In this document: positions 22,728-33,709 of the stretch, piece by piece
Layout: each line of letters starts with the position of its first letter
Numbering within the stretch: position 1 is the first letter of the stretch
NCBI GenBank assembly: GCA_963932465.1
Contig: CAWVRF010001049.1
Location: 62,001 to 126,000, forward strand
DNA from: Maratus speciosus
Lineage: Eukaryota > Arthropoda > Arachnida > Araneae > Salticidae
Length of the DNA: 64,000 nucleotides
Direction of reading: 5' to 3'
Program-made: the position numbers and the translations under genes
The notes under the pieces: generated by a model
What the model was told of the DNA's origin: nothing
Databases searched by the model: none
The model's input: only the letters and a program-made list of their open reading frames with translations

Positions 22728-23277
22728 CAAGGCGAGTGCAAATAAGGGCCCCAATTTAAAAAAAATCATATTTTCGAAACTACTGCACATATTACATTAA
22801 GCGATACATGAATTTAAAGGAGAAATATACCAAGTTTTTTTCAGTTACAAATGTTCGATGTGTGACCCTCTTGTTACACGGCATACTCTCTGTAATCCAG
22901 TTTGTTCCGAACATTTTGCAGCATCTTTCTCTCAATGGTCCTGAATGCTGCACAAATACGTTCTTTAAATTCTAGCAGGTTTTCGGCATTGGTGGTACAT
23001 AAAAAATGTCTTTGACACACCCAGAACTTGCAGAACGCATTTGTGCAGCATTCAGAACCATTGACAGTGGTGCTGTAAAATGTTTGGACCGAACTGGATT
23101 ATAGATTGGATGTATGCCGTGTAATAAGAGGGTCACACATCGAACATTTGTAACTGAAGAAAACTTGGTATATTTTTCTTTTAAATTCATGTATCCCTTA
23201 TTGTAATATGTGCAGTAGTTTCAAAAATACGGATTTTTTTTTTTTTAATCGGGTACATTTCATTTGTACTCACTCTG
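22728..23277. mobile_element. Inverted-duplicate remnant of a mariner-like element
   Basis: Two arms of about 240 bp face each other around a 50-bp centre. TA flanks the ends (22726-22727, 23278-23279). Each arm ends in a line such as TACAGAGTGAGTACAAATG. Inside, each arm carries the 3' end of a transposase frame: one arm reads KERICAAFRTIERKMLQN then NKLDYR, the other has the same line with changes. This matches the transposase C-terminus also seen at 28868 and 45690. A normal element has this only once, so the 3' half was duplicated head to head. Confidence 0.8.
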
Positions 23278-24037
23278 TATGTTAATATAACGTATCATTT
23301 GATATTTAGTCTCTTCACAAAATTATGGAGGAATTACTTTAAAATGTCTCTAGGTTAAATATGTTCAAGTAGTTTTTATTTCAGTTTCTAACTTTTGTGT
23401 ATTTTAATAAATATTTGTAATCCAAATTTTTATTTTTATATGTTTGTATCTTCAGAACAACCATAATTAAGAATGATCTTTCAATAAAAAAAATTGTACT
23501 AGTGTTATTTTTATTTGAGCTAGCTATTTTTATTTTTACATATTGAAGAAGGTTGCATGCTTAAATTAAAATTCCTGAGCATACCTATTTTTATATGTAA
23601 AATTATGGCATTTTTATAAGGCATTTTTGTTTATTCATTTTATATATATGCTAATAAAGTGGTTTGTAACCTACGTTTATTTGTATCTCATCTGATGACA
23701 ATCATGTAACTTTAAATTTTCGTGAATGAATAAAGACATTTTTCAAAAAAGATTTAAATTTTTGTGTCCTTATAAAATTGTTTTTCCTTTGTTTTTTGAA
23801 TTGCAATTATCATATATATTTTCTCTTGTCAACATCTCTTTTTCTCAATTAATATGTCGCGTTCAGTGATGAATGAGGTAGCATTGGATAGAATTTTTGC
23901 CCTCATCTGAGATCGCATAAGGAATTTAACTAATGTTTCGTGCAACGATGAATGAGATTATTCGATAGCATTTTTTGCCCACGCCTGACTCTGCATACGG
24001 ATTTTTCGTTATACTTTTAGGTTAAGTATCATTATAC

Positions 24038-24291
24038 ATATGAGGACGTGAGTTTCAGAACTCGCCTTATGCACCAAAAAAAAAAAAAAACAGTTTTCTC
24101 TGTTAATCTATCCTATTGGTGAACCTGCAACGAGAAAAATAGGTTTTATCGTGTATTTCAATTTCTGGCATTGTAAAATCTTGGTTTGCAATGAAAACCA
24201 ATGGACGCAATTCTTCTTTTACGCGCTCTTCTTTTATTCTTTAAACGCTTTTTCTAGATAAGGCGAGTTTTGAAACTCGCATCCTCATATT
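24038..24291. mobile_element. MITE with TATGAGGACGTGAGTTTC ends, copy 1
   Basis: Left end ATATGAGGACGTGAGTTTC and right end GAAACTCGCATCCTCATAT are inverted. Inner lines CTATCCTATTGGTGAACC, GTATTTCAATTTCTGGCATT and AAACCAATGGACGCA recur in a second copy at 46880-47138. No coding capacity. The ends contain a self-complementary core, GAGTTTCAGAACTC. The stretch 23280-24035 before it has no recognisable feature. Confidence 0.88.
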
Positions 24292-24639
24292 TCTTATTTC
24301 AATGCCCCCTTTTCTATGCACGCACGAAATGCGCAATGATGGAGTACTATACGTAAGATTTTTGAACAGGCTTTTGACACAGCACTATAAGAAATAAACT
24401 CAAAGGATTGCAGTGAAAAAGCCTCTCGCGGGTCTACTGTTAACTTTTTAATTACGCAATATGCTTTTAAAGAATCTATGTATAAAAAAATGAATATTTG
24501 AAGATTTTAAAGTTGGCTGTCTTTATATGAATTATACTAATTAATCATCATTTATTAATCAACATTATTTTAATTATGACTGTGGCACCTTAAACTGCTG
24601 TGCTTGATAGTATTTTGAGAATAACTGTAACACTTCAAA

Positions 24640-24915
24640 ACGGATCATGCTGAAATTTTGTATATACAAATCAATTTCGGAACAGATGTTATATATTCCC
24701 GCGACCGCCATCTTGGAATTTTTTTCCTTGCGTGAAAACCCCTTTTCCGCCAAGTAAATGTCGCCAAGCACATTTATGCGCATGTTAGGCTTAACGGGCT
24801 TGCCAGAACACGTCACTCGTCGGGGTTGATTTATCAATAAACGTCAACAAAACATCGCCGAGAAATCCAAGATGGCGGCCGAGGGAATATATATCATCTT
24901 AGCGTCAATTTCTGT
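24640..24915. mobile_element. Inverted-repeat element with CCGCCATCTTGGA arms
   Basis: The left arm ATATATTCCCGCGACCGCC continues as ATCTTGGAATTT (about 24690-24722). It is mirrored by ATCCAAGATGGCGGCC and GAGGGAATATATATC (about 24867-24897). The arm core CCGCCATCTTGG is a close match to the animal YY1/Pho binding motif. The middle (about 24725-24860) is relatively GC-rich and unique in the window. Target duplication not resolved. Confidence 0.65.
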
Positions 24916-24995
24916 TAAAAAAAATAATCTGAATGTTAAATTCATATTTCTCGCATAAAAATTAAATGTATGAAAATCGCATAATTATGTTGAAT

Positions 24996-25215
24996 GTTGA
25001 TGTTTATGACGGCTGATTATCTACACTAGGGATATAGGCCCGAGAGAGATGTCCTCCGTGTGGGTCTTTCTAATGAGTCCTAACCAGTATTTACGCAAGA
25101 TTCGAAGAAAACCTCCGAACGATTAGGCCGACGAGCGCGATTGGGTTCGAACCCAGCACCTCCCGTCTACCAGCTTTGAGAGCAAGCAGGCCCTCTCAGC
25201 TACTGGTGGGGGCAA
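24996..25215 (-). mobile_element. tRNA-derived SINE, copy 2
   Basis: Reverse-strand copy of the element at 446-672: the B box reads GGTTCGAACCC in inverse and the A-box end lies near 25190-25205. Flanked by AATTATGTTGAAT (24983-24995) and AATTATGGTTGAAT (25216-25229), a target duplication with one indel. The simple-repeat tail is reduced to a TTGATG remnant. More diverged than copy 3. Confidence 0.88.
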
Positions 25216-25480
25216 AATTATGGTTGAATCGTCAGTATTAAAACGGTAGGAGAAACGCAGCTTGCATGAACGAATAGTTATAACAAGGAAATTGAATAAA
25301 AATAATGAAAGTGAAAATATCATTAAGAAGTTAAAACTTAATAATTTCCAAACTTCTTATCCAAATTACTTCTAGCTTTGTATGCAAAATTAATATTTAC
25401 TTTAAATAAAAAAAATAAGTTAATTTTATATGTCAGGATTTATAATTTTAAAGTTTGTTAGTATTTAACATATTTTCTTC

Positions 25481-25820
25481 CGGTCATCGTAGCTCCGTGG
25501 TAAAGCACAGGACTTCTAAACGAAAGGTCGCCCCGCCAGTGGCCGAGAGGTTCTGCTCTCGAAGCTGGTAGACGGGAGGTGCTGGGTTCGAACCCAATCG
25601 CGCCCGTCGGCCTAATCGTTCGGAGTTTTCGTGGTTTTCTTCGAACCTTGGATTTCCAAGCGTTAATACGGGTTAGGTTCCCTTAGAAAGCCCCCCCCCC
25701 CCATAGGGCCTATATCCCTCGTGTTGATAATTGGCCGTCATAAACACAACCAACCAACCAACCTAAACGAAAGGTCATCTGTTGGAAACTCGAAGGATTG
25801 AAGTTGAAGTTTTCTATTTA
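25481..25820 (+). other. tRNA-Arg-like sequence interrupted by a SINE
   Basis: The line TCGTAGCTCCGTGGTAAAGC holds a perfect A box (TAGCTCCGTGG, 25490-25500). It is followed by GGACTTCTAAACG, whose 7-base loop CTTCTAA would give anticodon TCT. The sequence continues after the insert as GTCATCTGTTGGAAACTCGA, where the B box is degenerate. This is either a decayed tRNA gene or the head of a second SINE family; it is not a working tRNA because 247 bp sit in it. 25780-26480 beyond holds only C/A runs near 26030-26075. Confidence 0.65.
25530..25762 (+). mobile_element. tRNA-derived SINE, copy 3 (nested)
   Basis: Best preserved copy: A box TGGCCGAGAGG (25540-25550), B box GGTTCGAACCC (25585-25595), tail of CAAC repeats. 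A perfect 14-bp target duplication, CTAAACGAAAGGTC, lies at 25516-25529 and 25763-25776. It is inserted in the anticodon-arm region of a tRNA-Arg-like sequence. A C run lies near 25690. Confidence 0.95.
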
Positions 25821-26479
25821 TAAATTTCATTCTCCGATGGATTTAAATAAGATTTTTAATGGTTTCTTTTGTCTATGGTAATAATAGAAAGTTTGGCATT
25901 TAAACTGTATGTCAGTACATTAATATGTTGAACGACTGTATGGCAATAAATAAATACATATTGTAATTATTCTTAATTTTAAAACAATTGAATTATTAAA
26001 ACAAACTGCTCATAATTGAATCTAACTACCCCCCCCCCCCCCCCCCAAAAAAAAAAAAAAAACAAAAAAAAAACAAAACATTTTTTATGTAGTCTAATCA
26101 AATCCAGATAAATATAAGAAATTCTAGAATTGTATTTATAGAATTTTCCACGGGAAAAGAGACTGCAAAAATCTAACTTATTGGTGCTACCGTCTACAAG
26201 CAATGTGACAAAACGCGATTTCTTAGATAACTAACAAACGTGAAGAAACAACGATATGTCTTCTTACGAGCACTTTTCTACTACAAATCAATTTTTTTTT
26301 CACGATTTTTCGCTTTAAAAATATAAATTTTAACAGAATCGAGTGAGATATAAAGTTATACAATTTTGAGGTTCATTTAAGATTATCGTCATGGGCCCGG
26401 GGAACTCTGGGCGGTTGAGCTAGTAATGACGTAAAACCCCATTTGTAAAAATACTTTCCTATATTATTTTTTATCAATT

Positions 26480-26850
26480 TCCTCCAACGATTACCTAATA
26501 AAACCATTAATCATGTTTAATCCTGCATCATATTTCATACATACATTAAAACTATAATAAATCATCCGTGATATATATATATTGGACTGAATTTATGCAA
26601 TGACTTTTGGGGTATGTGTGCAAAATTTCAATACACAAATTCTTTCATATGTGAAAAATTATTTATTTCCTATTCGCTTTTTAAAATTCCAGAAGATGAC
26701 CAAAAGCGAGGATCAGACATTCTTAAATTCCGCAAGTGCTATCAGAAGAATAAGTCACGTTCATCATTATTCAGAGTGGTGCAGTTTTATTAAAACAATC
26801 GCAGTCAGTGAAATACATCATTTCACAATAAGCCACTTACTCTGAAAACA
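26480..26850 (+). repeat. Dispersed repeat R (AGAAGATGACC), copy 1
   Basis: Carries CATTAAAACTATAATAAATC, GAATTTATGCAATGAC, TTCAATACACAAATTC and TTCCAGAAGATGACC in this order. The same order of related lines occurs at 29170-29400, 37985-38265, 44570-44910 and 48480-48620. The short frame at 26600-26845 is not supported by any domain. Origin unknown; the recurrence is clear. Confidence 0.7.
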
Positions 26851-27093
26851 CAAATTTCTGCAGCCTGTTCAAAATATCGTTTCCCAATTCTACTTTCAGA
26901 TACAACAATAACATTGAGTGGTTTTAAAATTGCATGAGAAATTACTAAAAATATGTTAATTTAATTTTGAATGGTATTATAAACAAGGATAATAAGCAGT
27001 ACACATTAGCAGTTCTGATTTAATTAGATATAAAAAATTGGAAATCCATTTTCCGGACTTCATGTATGATAAAATATGTAATATGATCATTAC

Positions 27094-27426
27094 AAAGGTC
27101 CACAATCTTACTTAAAAGACGACTAATGTAATGAAAAAGATGTTACAAGTTTAAAATATACATTTTATTTAAAACTTCTTAGTACTTTCAAGCCTTCCAG
27201 GCTCATCATCAGAGAATATCTTAATAACTAAATGTTGTCTATTTATACAAATACGTCACTTTGTTTTGAAAATCAGAGAGCTATTATGTATAAAGTTAAG
27301 ATATCCTCTGATGATGAGCCTGGAAGGCTTGAAAGAACTAAGAAGTTTTAAATAAAATGTATATTTTAAAATTGTAACATCTTTTTCATTACATTAGTCA
27401 CCTTTTAAGTAAGATTGTGGACCTTT
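27094..27426. mobile_element. MITE with ~125-bp inverted arms (AAAGGTCCACAATC ends)
   Basis: The left arm (27094-27228) and right arm (27298-27426) are near-perfect reverse complements. They share CACAATCTTACTTAAAAG, ATGAAAAAGATGTTAC, ATACATTTTATTTAAAAC and TCAAGCCTTCCAGGCTCATC. No clear target duplication. No coding capacity. 27430-27600 beyond it is unremarkable. Confidence 0.9.
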
Positions 27427-27659
27427 TTAATGTTCACATTATATATTTTATGTTGAATCAAGGTGAAAAATTGCGTTTCGTTTTATATTATTCATGTATG
27501 ATTTTAATCATTTTCCGTCGGAGCTATCTAACGATAAAGTTACTTGTATTTTATCATACTTAATTTTCCGTAACCATTTTAAAGCTATTACCATTTATGT
27601 AAAATACAAAGAATTGGCTTAAATGATTCATCAGGTTTCAAATCACTATATTGGGCACT

Positions 27660-28843
27660 GTATGGGGCATTCTCACAATCTTTTGACTTTCATGTCCCTG
27701 AATAATAATTTTTATTTTAGTACATGTTCTTGTGTTTTTTTTTTTAAATCTCGTATACTGGTTAACATCCCATTGCATGATTGCATAACAATATTAACGA
27801 GATAAATAAGTTTTGGACGATGTTTGGGGGTCTAAATACCAGGAAAACTCCTATATCGTCCCGTGTCCCTGATGCTGGTTTTTAAGTTTGGAGCTGTCTA
27901 TAAAATTGTTTCAATAAAAGTAATTCGATAGAATTTTTTTCTGAAACTGGGACAACTGTTTTATGTAAATATGTAGCAAAAAATTAGCCTGCACATATTT
28001 TTACGGTTGATATTATTTTTTAAGACTCTGTCCCTGGTTTTAGTTTCCTTACCATCTCTATTGCTAAACTTATACAGAAAATCACTTCAGATGCAACCAC
28101 AGAATTTTTTTTCAAGTTTTTTCTCATGCAGAAGTATGCTAGAGAAAGAATGGATAAAATTCTTTAACAGGAAATTTACTTCAGAATTTAAATAAGCATT
28201 TAAATATCAATTTCAAGCATCGTGGCTTTATTGGTAGTCTTACCGTCCCGAAGGTTTATTCCTGCACTTTTCGAGATAAATTATTTTTTTTAATCCAATG
28301 TAAATAACTGTTCTAAAAATCAATGAACATTGTGGCTATCTTTTAGTCTTAACGTAATTTGCCTAAAAATAGTGGTAAATTCTTTACCGTACCATCCTTA
28401 CCATCCCTTTTTTCTCCCATTACCGTCCCCTTTTTCCTATACCATCCCCCTTTTCCCCCCCTTTCGTCCCTTCTTTAACACCCCTTTAAGACAATGTTAT
28501 ACCAAATTTTGTACTAAAAATACTACATTGTTATTTCTTATTTGAATGTCCTGTGGGTTACTATGCAAATTCATTATATGTGAAATAGAAGAAAATAGAA
28601 GTTTAGAAGAATAATAGTTTAGAAGAAAATAGAAAGTTATAGTGGTAACATTGTAAGGAAAATTAAACTCACATGTTTAACTTAAACCCCAGTTAAATAA
28701 AAACATTTTTGGCTGCTGACCATTTTTTCTTTATTTTGAATTATTAAGGCATTCGCCTATCAGATTAAAATGTTATTTTAGCAAGTTTAATGTCACCAGA
28801 TTTTTATTCCCGAAAGTCAAAAAATTATGAGAATGCCCCGTAT
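27660..28843. mobile_element. Non-autonomous element (GTATRGGGCATTCTCA ends), nested
   Basis: Inverted ends: GTATGGGGCATTCTCACAAT then TTGACTTTCATGTCCC on the left, and GAAAGTCAAAAAATT then GAGAATGCCCCGTATAC on the right. The interior is AT-rich with a C/T-rich line at about 28380-28480 (ACCATCCC, CCGTCCC). Its right 340 bp recurs at 53790-54130. Aligning the flanks to the relative at 45400 shows that it interrupts mariner sequence. No transposase is recognised. Confidence 0.75.
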
Positions 28844-28867
28844 ACGACCTATAAAAATGGGTGATAC

Positions 28868-29045
28868 ATGACAAGATATATACGCTCACCAAGTTTAAAT
28901 TCTGGGCTCGCGTGCAGGAACGCATCACTGCTGCTGAGACGGACATTGAAAGAAACAATGCTATTGAACGTGTGGACGGAACTGGATTACCGTTGGGATG
29001 TTTGCTGGGTGACTATAAGGGCACACACATTGAACGTTTGTAGCA
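28868..29045 (+). pseudogene. Mariner-like transposase C-terminus, frameshifted
   Basis: Two overlapping frames give QERITAAETDIERNN and ELDYRWDVCWVTIRAH, lines typical of the last part of a mariner-family transposase (..ERI.AA......W.ELDYRLDVCR.T.GAHIE.L). A frameshift separates them and the catalytic domain is absent. Cannot be functional. Confidence 0.8.
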
Positions 29046-29169
29046 TATACCAGAAACTTGGAGAGTGTATGCATATTTTCATGTATCACCCATCTTTGTA
29101 TATAGTTGTCGTATATACAACTATAATGTAATGTAACTGTAAATAAAGTCTTTTGAAACCCGATGAATT

Positions 29170-29400
29170 ATTTAGGGTAATCCTGTATATTGGTTTTAAT
29201 TTATACAATAAATTTGTGGGATGTGAAAAAAATCTTCATACAGAAATTCTCTTATCTGCGAAAAATAACCCGTTTTCATGTCTTTTTTTATATTTCACAA
29301 GATGACAACAAAAGGAAATTATATTTTCTGAAATTTGGATTCCAGTATGGGAAAAGTAAGTGCGTTTGTCACTATTCAGTATTTTGCTATTTTATTAATA
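29170..29400 (+). repeat. Dispersed repeat R, copy 2
   Basis: Lines TACAGAAATTCTCTTATCTG, CCCGTTTTCATGTC and CACAAGATGACAAC parallel 26620-26700. Directly followed by the start of the CTAGCTGACCCG element at 29404. Confidence 0.6.
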
Positions 29401-29403
29401 CAA

Positions 29404-30231
29404 CTAGCTGACCCGTGCAGCGTTGCCCGGGACCCGTAATAACCTTAAACAAAACTCAAGTTTGTATGATTTTATATCTTTTGAAAATCTTTTAAATGAA
29501 TCTAGTTTCGGGGGGGGGGGGGCATTACCTTCTGCAGCGTCTAATGAGTTCCAACCTTAAACCTCTTACCGAACGATCTGTGAATTAGGTCCAAGCTACC
29601 TAAGGCTGCACGTACCGGAATTGCTCCGCACGTGGTGGAGACAATCGAAAACCTAGTTGAGTGAGCCAAAAACCTCGTAGTAATCAAGCCCATAAAACTA
29701 GGAAAAAATAATGCACCATTAATGTTCGAAAATGTTGGTAACTGAAGTCTAAGATAAAATTTCATAATACAGATATTAGATGAATTGTAATCTCGGTTGA
29801 ATGAACCAAACCCCGTTGAAATTGAGCCCTTAGAACCCGAGGAAAGAATGTGCCCCACCGCTAGTAAATTTCACAAATTACTTTTAACACTAACACGATA
29901 TATAATAAATGGATCAAATCCCTTATCTTCACAGCCAGAGCGATTTTTAATTTACGACTGTAGTGAGTAAACGTAAGCTATTGCCAAAAAAGGAGATTAA
30001 TGTTAAAGAAAGGTGGTAGCTGAGGTATAAAGAAAAACAAGGCTCTGGGGGCCAGGGTCTTAACTGAAATTTGATTGGGTATAAAAGAATTTCTTAGTAG
30101 TTTTAAAGTATCTGGAGGACTCTAAAACCATAAAGAAAATTGTAATAGAATCGGATCGTTTTTAAAGAAGCTGCAATAAAGGCCCCAAGAAAGAGATTAA
30201 TATTCAAAATTGGTGGTAGCTGAAGTCTGCT

Positions 30232-30271
<40 letters not shown>

Positions 30272-32570
30272 TCGTATATGTAGTAGCTGGAGGACTTAAG
30301 AAGTTGCTAGAAAAAATAGCTGGTGAATCGAACCATTTTTAAGGGAGCTATAACAAAAGGCCCAAAGGGGTTCAATTGTTAGTCTTAACACGAAAACATG
30401 TTAAAAGGTCTTACTTCTTAGCGCTTTAGATCTTCAATTTGTGAAAATTAAGCATAGGGTAGGAATTAATCACTTGAATAAAATTTTAAAGAAATGCGCA
30501 GAAAATGGGTGTGGGGGAATGCTTAAACAGGGCCCTACGTCCCTCTAAAAATAGAAGGGCGTTGGCCCGGGGAGAGACTCAAATTTAAAGTTTTGCATTG
30601 AGAATGCGAAAAAAATTACGGGGTGAAAATTTTCAAGAAAAAGCATAGAAAATTCAAGACACGCCAGATCGGGCCCTACGGGACCCTGGGTGGCCCCATG
30701 ATTTTAACTAGAATTTAGAAACGTGACAGTAACTAAATGGAAGGATTCCAACAATGAAGATCGGATTAAAAGTAATCCGTTTATTAACAATTTAGGCCGC
30801 AAAAACGTCAAAGGGCCCTATACTAGGCCTCAAGAGGCCAGAGACTGAACTGGCATGTAGTTGGGTATAAAGGTATGTTTTAGTAGTTTTTAAAGTAAAC
30901 GGAGGACGCTAGATCTATGTTAAAGAAAATTGCTAGCAATTCGGATCATTTTTAAAGAAGCTGCCCCAAGGGTCCGTAGAAGGCGATTAATATTCAAAAT
31001 TGATGGTAGCTGAAGTCTGAGAATTTTTTTTTTTTTTTTTTTGTCTTTGATGTAGTGGCTGGAGGACCTAAGAAATTGTTAGAAGAAAAGCTAGTGAATC
31101 GGACCATTTTTAAGGGGGCTATAATGGGGGGGGGCAAAAAGGGACCAACTGATAATTGAGAGCAGGGCCCCAACATGAAAACATGTTAAAATGGCTTAGT
31201 ACTTAGCGTTTTAGATCTTCAATTTGTCAAACTTAAGCATAGGGTATGAATTAATCATTAGAATAATATTTTAAAGAATTGCGCAAAAAATGAGGGGAAA
31301 TGCTTAAAACCCTAGGGTCCCAGCAAAAATAAGAGGGTGTTGGAACGGGGAGAGGAATCCAATACTTAACTTTAAAATTATACATTTAGAAGGCGAGAAA
31401 ATTAGGGAGTGAAAAATACATGTCACACAAAGTTCAAGAGGCCCCGGATCGGGTCTTACAGAACCCTAGGTGTCCTCAGGATTTTAACTTTAATCTAGAA
31501 ACGGGAGAATAATTAAATGGAAAAAGGGGTTCCATAAATAAAGAGCGGATTCAGAAGGGGCAATTTATTAGTAATTTATGGTGTAAAAACTTCAAAGGGC
31601 CCTGTAACGGGCGCCAAGGTGCCAGGGACTTATCTTTATACCCAACTACAAGCCAGTTATTTTTTAGTAGTTTTTAAAGTAGTCGGAGAACGCTAGACCT
31701 ATGTTAAAGAAAATTGCCAGCACTTCGGATCATTTTTAAAATAGCTGCACCAAGGGTCCCAAGAAGGCGATTAATATTCAAAATTGGTGGTAGCTGCAAG
31801 TTCGAGAATTTTTTTTGTCGTTCATGTAGCAGTTGGAGGACCCAAGATTTTAGAAATAAAAAGAGGGGGCTATAATAGGGGGGTCCAAAAGGGGGCACCT
31901 GATAGTTAAAAACAGGGCCCTAACAGGAAAACATATTAAAGTGTCTTAGTAGTTAGCGCTTTAGATCTTCAATTAATCAAAATTAAGCATAGTCTATGAA
32001 TTATTCTTTAGAATAATAGTCTAAAGAAATGCGCAAAATATTAGATAAGTGCTTAAAAAAAGGCACTAGAGCTCCAATAAAAGTATGTGTCCGGGGAGAA
32101 GAGTCCAAGACTCGCATTTAATAGCTATGTACTGAGAAGGTGAGAAAATTAATGGTTGAAAATTCCATGGCGCACAAATTCAAGGGGACAGGGACCATAG
32201 GGGACACCAGGTATGCATCTGGTATGTAGAAACGTGAGAACAACTAAATGGAAAAAGGATTCCAAAAATGAAGATCGGATTAAAACGAAACAATTTATTA
32301 ACAATTTCAAGGGCAAAAACTTCAAGGGGCCCCGTACCTAGCCCCAGGGGGCGGACATTTTGGGACATAAAAACAATTTAGGACATAAAAACTTAAAGGG
32401 GCCCCGGCCCTTAAAAAAATTAAAGATCTGAGCCTCAGGTGCATCAGGACCTGTCTTGGATTATCCTCACCTAAATTTTAGACTTCTACATGCGGTAGAT
32501 TTCGCTAGCCATCGCGAACAGACACACTCGCACGCACACAGAGCAAAATTTTCTTTTATTAGTATAGATT
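29404..32570 (+). mobile_element. CTAGCTGACCCG element with 785-790 bp internal repeats
   Basis: Starts CTAGCTGACCCGTGCAGCG then TTGCCCGGG, and ends in a CAGACACACTCGCACGCACA stretch and TATTAGTATAGATT. The same start motif recurs at 63974 and, degraded, at 50065; the end recurs at 49500-49690. Inside, GGTGGTAGCTG-type lines at 30211, 31001 and 31785 give periods of 790 and 784 bp, with AGCGCTTTAGATCTTCAATT and AATCGGACCATTTTTAAGGG in each unit. A partial unit precedes. GC content is higher than in the surroundings. T runs lie at 30234-30270 and 31025-31042. No reverse transcriptase or transposase is readable. Class unresolved. Confidence 0.7.
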
Positions 32571-33099
32571 AATATAAAAAAATATCTCAAGTAGCTTATG
32601 AAATTTAAATTTATGCGCATGCAAATACAGCATAATTAAGTCACTGGACTCTATTTTCAGGTATGTGCCTACCTTCGAGTCACTTTTTTGAAAAATATGA
32701 AATTTTTATCAAACAGATGTGACTTTAGTTAAAACACAGAATAAAATTATGAATTTATATTAATTTTTAATGGGATTTTAATTAACTTTTCAAATTTAGG
32801 CAATATTTAGTCAAATATTAGTAGAGAATTGCGTTATGTATGCGTTATGGGCTCTAAATGTACCGGAGAAAACCGGAACGATGTTTCAGTTCGTGAAATT
32901 GTGACAAATATTGTTCCGGTTCATGAAAGCATGGAAAATATTGTTCCGGTTCGTAGAATTATTAAAAAATATTATCACAGTTTCATACATATAGCTTACT
33001 TTCTCTGTAACGTTAAAAAATGGAAAAAAATAGCCATAATTTTTAATTATAGCCATTTTTTTCCCGTTCTGACCAGAAAATCTGAGATTTAACTTTTTA

Positions 33100-33230
33100 C
33101 GACTACTCTTTCATCTTCACCCTAACACTTCATTTATAATATCTGTTTCATAATAATGGAAGCTATCAGTCCATGAGAAGAAAAAAACTCTGTTAAGCGA
33201 GACTCGGATAATCGGGACTTTACTGTACTT
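33100..33230. mobile_element. pogo/Tigger-like terminus, MITE fragment
   Basis: Ends AGACTCGGATAATCGGGACT then TTACTGTA, a Tigger-like end read inward. The preceding 100 bp (CTTCATTTATAATATCTG, TTTCATAATAATGGAAGC) recur at 60815-60895 and inverted at 59765-59900. The other end is not identified. 32580-33100 is AT-rich with three GTTCCGGTTC lines (32913, 32943 and 33275 areas). Confidence 0.6.
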
Positions 33231-33550
33231 GCAAAAGAAAAAAAATATATATAGTCAATTATAATTTTGAAATAGCGTTCCGGTTCGTAGATTTTTCGAT
33301 TTCGAGCCCTGATTATGCCAATCCTTCTGTAACGAAATCCATTCAATATATTTCACGTTTTTTTCAACAATACATTAGCAAACCACGTACCTGCGTTATG
33401 AAGCAAAAGATTTGTAATATACCTCTTATAACTACTAAAATATACCAAATTTTGTATACAAACATTATTTTTTTTAATGCGTATTTTTCAATAAAAATAT
33501 CTCTTAAATTAATGTATATACAAACTTACAAAATATATTTTGTTTTATAA

Positions 33551-33709
33551 CAGGGTTCATACTTGTACCGTTATTTTCAAGGCGAAATATCTGAAACGTT
33601 TTTATAGTTCGCATTATTTAAACAGATTTTCCATAAAAAAAAATACCGGTAACGAAGAATTTCTTAATCTGGAAATTCAAGCACCCGTACGGAACCCTGT
33701 TATAACATA
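33551..33709. mobile_element. hAT-like MITE, 159 bp
   Basis: Ends CAGGGTTCATACTTGTACCG and GTACGGAACCCTG are inverted; CAGGG starts are typical of hAT elements. TTATAA flanks both sides (33545-33550, 33710-33715), which is shorter than the usual 8-bp hAT duplication. Non-coding. 33716-34440 beyond has no recognisable feature. Confidence 0.75.

Larger units (their letters stand above)
27607..29185 (+). mobile_element. Mariner-like relic with a second element nested inside
   Basis: Ends CAAAGAATTGGCTTAAATG (27607) and TTTAGGGTAATCCTG (to 29185) are inverted, with TGATTCATC..GGTTTCAAA just inside, and are flanked by TA. These are the same termini as the element at 45365-46256. A 1.18-kb insert occupies 27660-28843. 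Behind it lies a transposase C-terminus. Most of the transposase gene is missing. Confidence 0.85.

Noticed and set aside
29541..29858. 105-residue minus-strand open frame (MGHILSSGSKGS)
   Set aside because: It lies in the first part of the CTAGCTGACCCG element; no known domain and no similar frame in the other internal units.
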